This document shows, piece after piece, positions 53,362 to 61,810 of a stretch of 64,000 nt of DNA. Position 1 is the stretch's first letter; every line of letters begins with the position of its first letter. The stretch is from Lacrimispora sp. BS-2 (lineage in GTDB: Bacteria > Bacillota > Clostridia > Lachnospirales > Lachnospiraceae): assembly GCF_040207125.1 (NCBI RefSeq), contig NZ_CP157940.1, forward strand, positions 1,612,001-1,676,000, given 5' to 3'. Under the pieces are notes generated by a model that saw only the letters and a program-made list of their open reading frames with translations, searched no databases and had not been told where the DNA came from. The position numbers and the translations under genes were made by a program.

Positions 53362-54585
53362 TCAGAATTTGTTTACTGCCTCTTTTATCGCGTTTATGTA
53401 ATCCGCTCCGCGACGGAAGCTGCGGCGGTTCATGATATAATTCTTTGCCAGAGTAATGACGATCTTTTCGGCTCTGGCCCGTTTTTCCTTATCAGGAATC
53501 GTGGTAATATCAATAACATTGGCCATTCCCACGGTCCGGCGGATGGATTCAAGCCCTGCCACTCCGGCAGTATCGGAAAGGATGCCTTCCAGATACCATT
53601 CTTTGAATCCCGGGACCTTTGCCATGGTTTCCGTCACATACTCGTCAAATACCTTATTATATTTTTCAATGAACAGATCCACGATATCAGAGATGGTGTT
53701 TAAACACCAGCCGCAAAACTCTTCTTTTTCCTTTTCATCCTCTATGGCAGCATCACCGTTGCACCATGCAAAAAACATGTTTGCAATGACATTGCCGATA
53801 TCATAGCCCATAGGCCCAAAGAAAGCGAATTCCGGGTCAAAGATATAGGTATGCTCCCTGTTGATAAACACAGATCCAGTATGTAAATCCCCGTGAATTA
53901 AGGACTGAGCATTGTTCATAAACTCAAATTTCAGTTTGGCAGCCTCCAGATGCAGGGCCTGATCCCCGTACAGTTCCTTTTTCACAAAATCCGCATTGGG
54001 AGGAAATACATTGTTCCTTTGGTTGTAATCAATAAAGGGCTCACTGTATACCAGATCTTCTGAAATTTCGCATAAGTCCGGATTGATAAAGCTTTTAACC
54101 AGCTCCTTCTTCTCTTTGTGTCCCATGACAATATCCGTTGTGCGCAGAAGGGAATTTACCATAAAGGTGGTCACATGGTCTGCAAATTTGGGATAGGTCT
54201 CATGCTTTAACAGACCGGTACGCATCATGGTATGGCCGGTCATATCCTCCATTGCCATGGCACACATGGTTCCGTCATACAGATAAACCTTTGGAACCAG
54301 CCCCGGTGCAAAGGAATCCTGAATTCCCAGGATCTTTGCTTCAATTCTTCCCCGGTCGGTGGAAACATGCATTTCTGCTGAAATACGAAGTGCTTCTCCT
54401 GCCTGCTTTACGATAATGGATTTCCCGCTTGCAGGATCCTTTACACGGAACACGTAGTTTAAGTTTCCGTCTCCGATTTCCTTGCATTCCAGACTGGCAT
54501 CCTTATCAAACCAGGAGAGCTTCTCCTGAACATAATCCGGTACCTCTTCCGCTTTCATCAAAAAATAACTGTCGTATTTAGACAT
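53362..54585 (-). CDS. mtnK: 5-methylthioribose kinase family protein
   Basis: Aminoglycoside-phosphotransferase-fold kinase, 407 residues. Phosphorylates C1 of 5-methylthioribose, and in DHAP-shunt organisms also 5-deoxyribose. Hallmarks: IGDGNLNYVFRV near the N-terminus, VKQAGEALRISAE, catalytic HGDLHTGSVFI, and metal-binding YIFDPEFAFFGPMGYDIGN. ATG 54585 with AAGG at 8 bp is preferred over GTG 54594. It lies between the importer permease and mtnA, which supports direct phosphorylation of an imported sugar. Confidence 0.92.
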   Translation of the reverse strand: MSKYDSYFLMKAEEVPDYVQEKLSWFDKDASLECKEIGDGNLNYVFRVKDPASGKSIIVKQAGEALRISAEMHVSTDRGRIEAKILGIQDSFAPGLVPKVYLYDGTMCAMAMEDMTGHTMMRTGLLKHETYPKFADHVTTFMVNSLLRTTDIVMGHKEKKELVKSFINPDLCEISEDLVYSEPFIDYNQRNNVFPPNADFVKKELYGDQALHLEAAKLKFEFMNNAQSLIHGDLHTGSVFINREHTYIFDPEFAFFGPMGYDIGNVIANMFFAWCNGDAAIEDEKEKEEFCGWCLNTISDIVDLFIEKYNKVFDEYVTETMAKVPGFKEWYLEGILSDTAGVAGLESIRRTVGMANVIDITTIPDKEKRARAEKIVITLAKNYIMNRRSFRRGADYINAIKEAVNKF

Positions 54586-54624
54586 TCCTGTCACCTTCCC
54601 CTGATCAATATAACGTTTATGTTT

Positions 54625-55644
54625 TTAGTTTACATTTTTAGTCTTGCCGCTTGCATAGGTCATGGCAAGGGCAATGGCAAGGACTGCACCCTTTATGATG
54701 TTCATGGCATAATAAGGCACGGACATCATGATAAGACCGTTTTCCAGCATACCCACAAGCACCGCTCCCGCAAAGGTTCCGAATGCATTGGCTTTTCCTG
54801 CACCCAATACGGAAAACCCGATATAAGCCGCACACACGGAAGGCATCAGGTAGGCATCACCTGCTGAAATCTGTGCCGTTCCCACACGGGCCGCCAGACA
54901 GATTCCGCCGATAGCCGCAAAGGTTGCTGACAGAAAGTATGCAAGGATCTTATACTTTGCCACCGGAATTCCGGAAAGCTGGGCTGCCTCAGGATTTCCG
55001 CCTACCGCATACATGTATCTGCCGTGTTTGGTGTAATTTAAGAAAAAGTATGCGAACAGCACCACGCAGATCATGATGATGATCAGCCATGGTTCCTTTC
55101 CTAATGCCCGGAAGGCTTCAGGAACAAGACCGGGAGCCTGGGTCCCATCGGCACGGGTCATACGCTCTGTGATGGCGCCGCCCTTTGAATAGGTCATGGA
55201 AACTCCCTGATACATAAACATTACGGAAAGTGCCGCAACCATATCGGGTATCTTGAATTTAACGATCAAAATGCTGTTGATCACCGCAACGCTTAAGCAA
55301 ATGACCACCGTAAGAATGATGGAAACACCGATATTGATGTTGTGCCATACAAAGCATGTCATAACAAAAACATTTGCAAACTGGGCCGTAGCTCCAATGG
55401 AAAGATCCATGCCGTTTACCGCCAGGGCAAATGTAAGACCAATTGCAATGATGGTAGTAATGGATACTGCACGAAGGATCGTGATCATATTGGACTGGGT
55501 CAGAAACATGCTCGATCCCGTATCCTTACTCCAGTTTCCAAATGTGAACAGGATGAACATGATGAGCATAGTTGCGATGGTACCCCATTTTGTCACAAAA
55601 TCCCCAACGTTCCTTTTCTTTTTTACCTTCTCTGCCCCAGACAT
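54625..55644 (-). CDS. Ribose-type ABC transporter permease
   Basis: About 339 residues, around nine helices; RbsC-like branched family. Segments SITTIIAIGLTFALAVNGMD and LSIGATAQFA plus GRYMYAVGGNPEAAQLSGIP are diagnostic for the sugar permease motif. ATG 55644 has AGGAGG at 8 bp; the frame upstream overlaps the ATPase gene and is not used. Forms the membrane channel for the binding protein at 57199 and the ATPase at 55646. Confidence 0.93.
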   Translation of the reverse strand: MSGAEKVKKKRNVGDFVTKWGTIATMLIMFILFTFGNWSKDTGSSMFLTQSNMITILRAVSITTIIAIGLTFALAVNGMDLSIGATAQFANVFVMTCFVWHNINIGVSIILTVVICLSVAVINSILIVKFKIPDMVAALSVMFMYQGVSMTYSKGGAITERMTRADGTQAPGLVPEAFRALGKEPWLIIIMICVVLFAYFFLNYTKHGRYMYAVGGNPEAAQLSGIPVAKYKILAYFLSATFAAIGGICLAARVGTAQISAGDAYLMPSVCAAYIGFSVLGAGKANAFGTFAGAVLVGMLENGLIMMSVPYYAMNIIKGAVLAIALAMTYASGKTKNVN

Positions 55645-55645
55645 A

Positions 55646-57157
55646 TCATTTACCTCCTGTCGAATAGTAAAGCAGTTCTTTTTCGTTTGTATCCGCTGCA
55701 TTTAATTCTTTCATGATCTCTCCGTCATACATCACATAGATGCGATCGCAGATACTTAATATTTCCTGGAATTCGCAGGTGGCATAAATGATGCCTTTTC
55801 CCCTGGCTGCCAAGCCTTCAATCAACTCATACATATCCTGCTTGGCTCCCACGTCGATTCCCTTGGTCGGCTCATCGAAAATATAAACCTCCGAATCCTT
55901 GTTGAGCCATTTTCCAACGACCACCTTCTGCTGGTTTCCGCCGGACAACAGGGCAACGACCTGGTTCTCGGATGGCGTCTTGATTCCAAGGCCGCTTATC
56001 ATACCTTTGGCGTCCTCTTTTTCCCGCTTCTTGTTTACCACAGAAAGCCGGTTCGTATATTTTTCCATGGCTGCCACAGAGATATTGGATACAACCGGAT
56101 CCGAAATCAGGACACCTTCTTTTCTCCGTTCCTCCGGAACCAGTGCAAGCCCATTTTTAACAGCCTGGGTAGGACCTTTTGCCTTGATCACTTTTCCGTT
56201 CAGCTTCATGGTGCCGCCTGACTGCTGGTAAGCGGAAAACAGGGTCTTGCAAAGCTCTGTCTTGCCTGCGCCCACCAATCCTGCCACACCGATAATTTCC
56301 CCTTTGCAAACGGTCATGTTGATATTTTTTACTTTCCCTTCCCTTTCGGAAAGGTTTTCTATCTCAAGCAACGGCCCGCCGATCTCGCACTTTTTCTTGA
56401 TGTAATTATCCTCATAGCTACGGCCTAACATATATTCGACAAGAGTATTTACTTCCAGTTCCCTAGAAAGCGGCAATTCAGTCACCAGCTTGCCGTCTCT
56501 CATAATAGTAATCGTTTCACAAATCTCATAAAGCTCACTTAAGCGGTGGGAAATAAACACGACTCCCACATTCTCTTTTGCCAGCTCACGGACCACCCGG
56601 AACAATTCCTGTGTCTCGGAATTGGAAAGAGGGGCCGTTGGCTCATCTAAAATAAGGAACCGGCACTTTTCCGCCACGCATCTGGCTATGAGAACCATCT
56701 GCTTTTGTGCCAGGGTAAGTCCTGATACCTGTTTGTTAATATCCACATCCACATTTAATTTCTTTAATACCGTTTCTGCTGCCTGCCTGATCTCTTTCCA
56801 GTGCACGATTTGTTTTCGCCCCATTTTATTGACCAGCGTGTTGAACATTACATTCTCAGCCACGGACAGATAGGGGATCAACGCGGTGTCAACTTCCTGA
56901 AATACGATTTCTATCCCAAGATTTTTTGCGTCTTTGGGGCACCGGATTTCCACCGGTTCCCCTCCAACGTAAATTTGTCCTGTGTAATGCGTATTGACAC
57001 CGGCAAGCACTTTCATCAAGGTGGACTTACCTGCGCCATTGGCACCCACAAGCGCATGAATCGTACCACTTTTCAGACCAAAATCAACTCCATCCAAAGC
57101 CTTTACTCCAGGAAATTCGATGGATATATCTTTCATTTCAAGTTTCACTTCGGTCAT
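55646..57157 (-). CDS. Ribose-type ABC transporter ATPase (RbsA-like)
   Basis: 503 residues with two ATPase domains. Domain 1 has LVGANGAGKSTLMKVLAG and LTLAQKQMVLIARCVAEK with LILDEPTAPLS. Domain 2 has GLVGAGKTELCKTLFSAYQQ and LLSGGNQQKVVVGKWL with VYIFDEPTKGIDVGAKQDM. Such tandem ATPases energise pentose/ribose-family importers. The stop (55646) lies next to the permease start. Confidence 0.95.
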   Translation of the reverse strand: MTEVKLEMKDISIEFPGVKALDGVDFGLKSGTIHALVGANGAGKSTLMKVLAGVNTHYTGQIYVGGEPVEIRCPKDAKNLGIEIVFQEVDTALIPYLSVAENVMFNTLVNKMGRKQIVHWKEIRQAAETVLKKLNVDVDINKQVSGLTLAQKQMVLIARCVAEKCRFLILDEPTAPLSNSETQELFRVVRELAKENVGVVFISHRLSELYEICETITIMRDGKLVTELPLSRELEVNTLVEYMLGRSYEDNYIKKKCEIGGPLLEIENLSEREGKVKNINMTVCKGEIIGVAGLVGAGKTELCKTLFSAYQQSGGTMKLNGKVIKAKGPTQAVKNGLALVPEERRKEGVLISDPVVSNISVAAMEKYTNRLSVVNKKREKEDAKGMISGLGIKTPSENQVVALLSGGNQQKVVVGKWLNKDSEVYIFDEPTKGIDVGAKQDMYELIEGLAARGKGIIYATCEFQEILSICDRIYVMYDGEIMKELNAADTNEKELLYYSTGGK

Positions 57158-57198
57158 GGCATCTCTTCCTTAATTATGTAATGAATACAGAGTGTTTT

Positions 57199-58368
57199 TT
57201 AATTTACATATTTGTTCTTGATTACATCAGTATACAAAGCGCCCTTAGGATCTTCGGCATCGCCCCAGCCATCAATGATGCTTCCCAAATCATTCATGGT
57301 GGTCTGATCTGTGAGCTGGGTTGTTTCAATGTTGCATGCATTTAAGTTAAAGTAATCCGGTGTCTCTTCTCCCATAAATTTCAGAGCCAGAAGACGGGCA
57401 TCTACAATACCGATCAGCTTGGGATCAACGGCTGCAGTAGATTTCCATACGTCAGGATTCTTTACCATTAACTGAATGTCATCGTTGGATACGTCAATGG
57501 TGTACATCGGGATATCGGTACGGCCTGCGTCGTTTAATGCCTGTAATACACCCTTTGCCAGCTCATCGTAGCAGCCCCAGATGGCATCTACGGAGCCTTC
57601 CGGATATTTTGGAAGAATGGCTGCTGTCTTGTTGGTCATATCGCCGCGGGCATTGGCTGAATCAGATGGTGCAATCACTTCCAGAGTCTGGATCTTGCCT
57701 TCTGCTTCCAGCTTGGTATAGATTTCGTTACGTCTGTCCAGTGGCGGGATTCCAGGGCCCATGAAGGTCTTTAAAACTTTCATCGGGTATTTTCCGCCTT
57801 TTGCTTCAAATTCTTTCATCATGTAGCCAAGAGAAAGCTCAGCCAGGGCCTGATCATTCTGAGCGGTAGAAGTTACTCCTTCAAGAAGCTCGCCGCTTGC
57901 ATCGCCGCCCTTAAATGGCATGGTATCAAAGGTGACAACCTCCATGCCTTTGTCTCTGGCAGGCTTTAACATATCGTAGGAATAAGAAAGCTGTCCATGA
58001 GATACGATAATTCCCTGATAATCCTTTGCAATGACCTGAGCTACCGTCTCCTGAGCCTTTGCATCATCGCCGTCCGTTACAAAGGTGTCTACGGTCCAGC
58101 CAAACTTCTTCCCCTCGGATACACAGCCGTCTAAAAACTGCTGGGTATGATCTCCTGCTGCCAGGTTCCGCACAACGGCAATCTTCTTTCCTTCCAAAGA
58201 GCCTGTGGCCTGGGCGTTTTCTACCTTCTCCGCGGCAGTCGTCTGTTCCGTTTTAGGGGCTTCCGTCTTTGCTTCTGTGGTTGCCGGAGCGGCTGTGCCG
58301 CTGCTGCCGCATGCAGTCATTGACATTACCATTGCCGCTGCAAGCACCATTGCTAACTTCTTTTTCAT
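57199..58368 (-). CDS. Ribose-type sugar-binding lipoprotein
   Basis: About 389 residues. Lipoprotein signal MKKKLAMVLAAAMVMSMTAC with lipobox SMTAC, then a Thr/Ala/Glu-rich linker and a periplasmic-binding-protein I fold (KKIAVVRNLAAGDHTQQFL-like core, MEVVTFDTMPFKGG, VDAIWGCYDELAKGVLQALN, MYTIDVSNDD). It presumably binds the 5-substituted ribose. ATG 58368 has GGAGG upstream; an in-frame extension to 58452 would precede the signal peptide. First gene of the operon. Confidence 0.93.
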   Translation of the reverse strand: MKKKLAMVLAAAMVMSMTACGSSGTAAPATTEAKTEAPKTEQTTAAEKVENAQATGSLEGKKIAVVRNLAAGDHTQQFLDGCVSEGKKFGWTVDTFVTDGDDAKAQETVAQVIAKDYQGIIVSHGQLSYSYDMLKPARDKGMEVVTFDTMPFKGGDASGELLEGVTSTAQNDQALAELSLGYMMKEFEAKGGKYPMKVLKTFMGPGIPPLDRRNEIYTKLEAEGKIQTLEVIAPSDSANARGDMTNKTAAILPKYPEGSVDAIWGCYDELAKGVLQALNDAGRTDIPMYTIDVSNDDIQLMVKNPDVWKSTAAVDPKLIGIVDARLLALKFMGEETPDYFNLNACNIETTQLTDQTTMNDLGSIIDGWGDAEDPKGALYTDVIKNKYVN

Positions 58369-58442
58369 AAAGTAAACCTCCTTAAAAAATATAAAATATA
58401 GTTTTCTATTCCGGACACACCCAACCTGTCCTTCCTGTAGAA

Positions 58443-58471
58443 ATTGTAGCATATTGTATCCGATTTTGCAA
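58443..58471 (-). promoter_or_regulatory. Promoter of sugar importer-mtnKA operon
   Basis: TTGCAA (58471-58466), 17-bp spacer, TACAAT (58448-58443), about 75 bp upstream of the lipoprotein ATG. Confidence 0.7.
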
Positions 58472-58502
58472 TATTTTTATTTGTTTTTATTTACTTATTT
58501 TG

Positions 58503-58562
58503 TTTTATATTGTATTTAATTGTGATTTGTGTTGTTTTATGTCCTGTTTCAGATGTGATTTT
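58503..58562. promoter_or_regulatory. Candidate DeoR-type motif upstream of importer operon
   Basis: TTTTATATT (58503) and TTTTATGTC (58535) begin 32 bp apart (three helical turns). The block 58534-58562 repeats the words of the BMC-promoter element in the same order: GTTTTATGT, TTTCA and TGATTTT. It lies 32-91 bp upstream of the -35, so direct occlusion of RNA polymerase is unlikely; looping or activation is possible. Confidence 0.45.
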
Positions 58563-59062
58563 AACTATTATATATATTTTTTCATCTTCTTCCATCAAAA
58601 ATAGAATTAAATTAATAAGAATTGTTTGCAATCAAATTTATCCATGTTTTACTTATGTTTAAAGTGATGTATTAATTGTTTTTTACCATATATGATTCTT
58701 TCACAGCTAATTACAAAATAAAAAAGAAAACGGCAGCCTGTGAGCCGGATCCAGTAAAAAACTGTTCCTAACCAGCAGGGTTCCGTTTCCCCTTTCATCA
58801 TTCTTTATAAAAAAACATCACCTTAAGTCTTGGCAGAATTCAGTACTCCTCCCCATTCCTGACCACCAGCTTTGCATCGGAAATCGGCGTAAAAAGCGAA
58901 CCTGAGCCGGAAGCTTATTTGAAAGAAAATTATGGAGATCACTTTGTGCAGGAAAAATGAAACAAAAATACTTCCTGATGAAGAGCATATAAAAAGCACC
59001 TGACTTTACCTACGATAAATCATGTGAAAATTATCATAGACAAAGCGGTGCTTTTCGAAATC
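58563..59062. other. AT-rich intergenic region with two terminator-like hairpins and a gene remnant
   Basis: About 500 bp without an intact gene. A hairpin AAACGG/CCGTTT (58728-58788) with T-rich tail on the minus strand lies in the left half and the deoB terminator at the right. Between them one plus-strand frame, closed at 58960 by TGA, reads SPFLTTSFASEIGVKSEPEP before the stop, without a start codon; it may be a decayed gene. Weak evidence. Confidence 0.35.
58992..59055 (-). terminator. Terminator after deoB
   Basis: Outer stem AAAAGCACC/GGTGCTTTT (58992-59000 with 59047-59055) and inner GATAA/TTATC pairing, immediately after the deoB stop. Confidence 0.65.
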
Positions 59063-60250
59063 TTAAAGCAATTCTTCTATTGGCTCTCCAATCATATCCT
59101 GAGCTTTATTCAAACCGAAATTATCCAATACCGTTGCCCCGATCACTGCAAAAGTATTCTGTTCCTTTAATTCTCCGCAGCGGTCATAAGAGGGTGAATA
59201 GGCCAGGAAAGGCACCTTTTCCTTAGTATGGTCGCTTCCCTTAAAGGTAGGATCATTGCCATGGTCTGCCGTAATGAGAAGCAGATCATCCTCTTTTAAA
59301 AGTGGTAAAAGCTCTCCCAGCTTTTCATCGAACCGTTCCAGCTCAGCTCCGTAGCCAACTGGATCCCGGCGGTGTCCCCAAAGGGCATCAAAATCTACCA
59401 GGTTCACAAAGCACAGCCCTTCAAATTCCCTTTTTGCGATCTCTATGGTCTGTTCCATGCCATGAACACTGCTTTGGGATTTATTACCTTCGGTGAGTCC
59501 TTCGCCATCGAAAATATCATAGATCTTGCCTACGCTGATCACATCCAAGCCTGCGTCCTTTAATACATTAAGAGCAGTGGTTCCGAAAGGCTTTAAGGCA
59601 TAATCATGGCGGTTTGGAGTTCTTTTAAACTCGCCTTTCTTCATGCCGACATAAGGTCTTGCAATGACCCTGCCCACCTTCCATTCATCCTTTAAGGTAA
59701 GCTCTCTTGCAATCTCACAGCAGCGGTAAAGCTCCTGTAGGCCAAAGGTTTCTTCGTTAGCACAGATCTGTAAAACCGAATCCGCAGAAGTGTAAACGAT
59801 CATGTCCCCGGTAGCGATCTGATGCTCTCCCAGTTCATCCATGATTTCCGTACCGCTTGCAGATTTATTTCCCACAATCTTGTGTCCGGTGCGTTTTTCC
59901 AGCTCATCTAACAATTCCTTTGGAAAACCTGTCTCCGTAAACGTCTGGAAAGGCTTTGTAATGTAAAGCCCCATCATCTCCCAATGACCTGTCATGGTGT
60001 CCTTTCCCACGCTGGCTTCATTAAGCTTTCCATAATACGCCATGGGCTCAGCCACAGGCTTTACATGGCTTAAGGAACGCAGATTCCCCAGACCAAGCTT
60101 TTCTAAATTAGGCAGATTAAGATGATCCACTGTGGCATCAATATGGCCCAGAGTATCACTGCCTTCATCGCCGTACTCGGCGGCATTATCCATAGCACCT
60201 ATTCCTAAAGAATCAATTACAACTACAAAAACACGTTTAAATCGTTTCAT
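59063..60250 (-). CDS. deoB: Phosphopentomutase
   Basis: Interconverts ribose-1-phosphate/ribose-5-phosphate and the deoxy forms. About 395 residues with the alkaline-phosphatase-superfamily metal site at both ends: [20 protein letters not shown], the catalytic Thr in [11 protein letters not shown], and [23 protein letters not shown] 60250 is preceded by GGGAGGG. Flanked by terminators and separated by ~700 bp from the importer operon, so not clearly part of the BMC regulon, although functionally near pentose-1-phosphate chemistry. Confidence 0.95.
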   Translation of the reverse strand: MKRFKRVFVVVIDSLGIGAMDNAAEYGDEGSDTLGHIDATVDHLNLPNLEKLGLGNLRSLSHVKPVAEPMAYYGKLNEASVGKDTMTGHWEMMGLYITKPFQTFTETGFPKELLDELEKRTGHKIVGNKSASGTEIMDELGEHQIATGDMIVYTSADSVLQICANEETFGLQELYRCCEIARELTLKDEWKVGRVIARPYVGMKKGEFKRTPNRHDYALKPFGTTALNVLKDAGLDVISVGKIYDIFDGEGLTEGNKSQSSVHGMEQTIEIAKREFEGLCFVNLVDFDALWGHRRDPVGYGAELERFDEKLGELLPLLKEDDLLLITADHGNDPTFKGSDHTKEKVPFLAYSPSYDRCGELKEQNTFAVIGATVLDNFGLNKAQDMIGEPIEELL

Positions 60251-60836
60251 ATTCCCTCCCTGCACATTAATCGCAGCATAAATTTTAATACAGTCCGCAA
60301 ATAGTTACCTTCCCGGGTCCGTTAATAAACAGGCTCCCAGAGCAATCTTAATTATATTTTGGAAGCTTGTCTGTTACTATTATTTTATTCAATCATTTCC
60401 TGTATGACTCATGATATTTAAAACTAGGATACAGATCATCTTCATACCATACAAAAACGCTTCTAAGGACGCTATTGCAGGCCCTGCTGCTAAAAATTCA
60501 GTCATATTTCCTATACCGCCGGCATTACACCTGGCATAGGATCTTTTGAACATATCTTTCACTTTCATTATACAATTTTGTAGGATTTTTGCAATCTCTT
60601 TCTATGAACTTTTCAAACAAATCCCCTTGATTATGATCTGCACGAAAGGTCATGCCGGCATTGGCCTGTTTATTCAGGATAAATGATGTGCTCAAGCAAG
60701 CACTGGGGCAATGCACCCTTTCTTCCTTTCGCAATATCTCTCGTACTAACTTCTTCGTTGACAAAAGCCATAGGAAGAATTAAGATGTTTGTAATTGTAA
60801 GTGGCCGGAATTCGTATGAACTGCGCAGGTGAAGAT
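60251..60836. other. Intergenic region between deoB and HxlR gene
   Basis: About 590 bp. The only element I can support is the plus-strand promoter at 60758-60786. Short minus-strand frames here lack ribosome-binding sites and family features. The half nearest deoB shows nothing recognisable. Confidence 0.5.
60758..60786 (+). promoter_or_regulatory. Promoter of HxlR-type gene
   Basis: Consensus TTGACA (60758-60763), 17-bp spacer, TAAGAT (60781-60786), about 50 bp upstream of ATG 60837. Confidence 0.7.
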
Positions 60837-61196
60837 ATGAAAATACGCGATGAGTACACTTGTCCTCTGGAATTGACACATGATATTACAAAAGGCAAGT
60901 GGAAACCAATTATTTTATGGCAGCTGGGCAAGGGCTCTATGTCTTTGTCCCAGCTTGAAAAGGACATTAAAGGCATCAATCAGAAAATGCTTCTTGAACA
61001 GCTGAAAGAGCTGCTGGTTTATGGAATGATAGGCAAGCATTCTTTTGAAGGATATCCGCTGAAAGTAGAATATTATTTGACTGAACGCGGCAAAAGGTTA
61101 TTGGATGCCATTACAATTATGCAAAGCATAGGCATTGACATTATGAAGGAACATGATATGATGGACTTTTTAAAAGAAAACGGTTTTATAGACTGA
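60837..61196 (+). CDS. HxlR/MarR family winged-helix regulator
   Basis: 119 residues: MKIRDEYTCPLELTHDITKG, KWKPIILWQLGKGSMSLSQL and KRLLDAITIMQSIGIDI are the HxlR pattern with the conserved Cys near the N-terminus, which often senses redox or electrophiles. ATG 60837 has AGGTGAAGAT upstream; longer in-frame starts (GTG 60801, ATG 60816) lack one. It probably controls the following PNPOx-like gene. Confidence 0.88.
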   Translation: MKIRDEYTCPLELTHDITKGKWKPIILWQLGKGSMSLSQLEKDIKGINQKMLLEQLKELLVYGMIGKHSFEGYPLKVEYYLTERGKRLLDAITIMQSIGIDIMKEHDMMDFLKENGFID

Positions 61197-61212
61197 GCAT
61201 ACCCACAAAAAT

Positions 61213-61225
61213 GTAAGTAATTTAC
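61213..61225. promoter_or_regulatory. Candidate HxlR operator/promoter of PNPOx-like gene
   Basis: GTAAGTAATTTAC is a near-palindrome. A weak promoter (TTTACT at 61221, 17-bp spacer, TATGGT) overlaps it. Confidence 0.4.
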
Positions 61226-61281
61226 TGCCCCGTTCTTTTGTGCTATGGTTTTCCCATAAACAGACTCAGGAGGGATTTAAA

Positions 61282-61704
61282 ATGATGAGGGATGCAGAGA
61301 AAACCATCGGAAATTTAATTGACAAGCAGGGAGTTTCTTTTATAAGCTCATTGGATGATGAGGGGTTCCCCAATACAAAAGCAATGCTGCCGCCAAGAAA
61401 ACGGGAGGGGATTAAGACCTTTTATTTTACTACAAATACATCCTCCATGCGTGTCAGGCAATTTCGCAGTAACCCAAAAGCATGTATCTACTTTTGCGAC
61501 AAACGGTTCTTTCGGGGAGTTATGCTAAAGGGTACAATGGAGGTCTTAGAAGATCCGGAAAGTAAGGAAATGATCTGGCAAGATGGCGATACCATGTATT
61601 ATCCTCAGGGCGTTACCGATCCGGATTATTGTGTGCTGAAGTTCATCGCCCAGACAGGCCGGTATTATTCTAATTTCAGTTCCGAAAACTTTATAATTGA
61701 ATAA
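61282..61704 (+). CDS. Pyridoxamine 5'-phosphate oxidase-like flavoprotein
   Basis: About 140 residues, split-barrel flavin-binding fold (SFISSLDDEGFPNTKAMLPP, TFYFTTNTSSMRVRQFRSNP, ACIYFCDKRFFRGVMLKGTM). Such small proteins reduce or bind FMN/F420-like cofactors and are common stress genes; function unknown. ATG 61282 with AGGAGGG upstream; an extension to 61240 has no ribosome-binding site. Confidence 0.82.
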   Translation: MMRDAEKTIGNLIDKQGVSFISSLDDEGFPNTKAMLPPRKREGIKTFYFTTNTSSMRVRQFRSNPKACIYFCDKRFFRGVMLKGTMEVLEDPESKEMIWQDGDTMYYPQGVTDPDYCVLKFIAQTGRYYSNFSSENFIIE

Positions 61705-61770
61705 ACCTTTTGCACAAATCCATAACCGGCCGGTCTGGCGCAGTCAATGAAGCATAGAAATAACGCGAAA

Positions 61771-61810
61771 AAGAGTCAGCCAAAAATATGATTTAGTTGA
61801 CTCTTTTATT
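61771..61810 (-). terminator. Terminator of rpoN and convergent gene
   Basis: Stem AAGAGTCA/TGACTCTT (61771-61778 with 61798-61805). The rpoN stop lies in the loop; minus-strand TTTTTC follows. Functions in both directions. Confidence 0.75.

Noticed and set aside
52183..54585. Complete universal methionine salvage pathway
   Set aside because: MtnK and MtnA are present but no mtnB, mtnD, mtnW/X or transaminase genes lie nearby, so another use of these two enzymes is more likely here.
54586..58562. SAM riboswitch in front of the importer operon
   Set aside because: The leader is short and AT-rich, and I see no conserved S-box helices.
59063..60250. deoB as part of the BMC regulon
   Set aside because: Terminators and ~700 bp separate it from the importer operon and I could not find the TTTTATGTT motif upstream of it.
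60525..60764. Minus-strand 79-codon frame upstream of the HxlR gene
   Set aside because: No ribosome-binding site, no recognisable motif, and it overlaps the promoter of the opposing gene.
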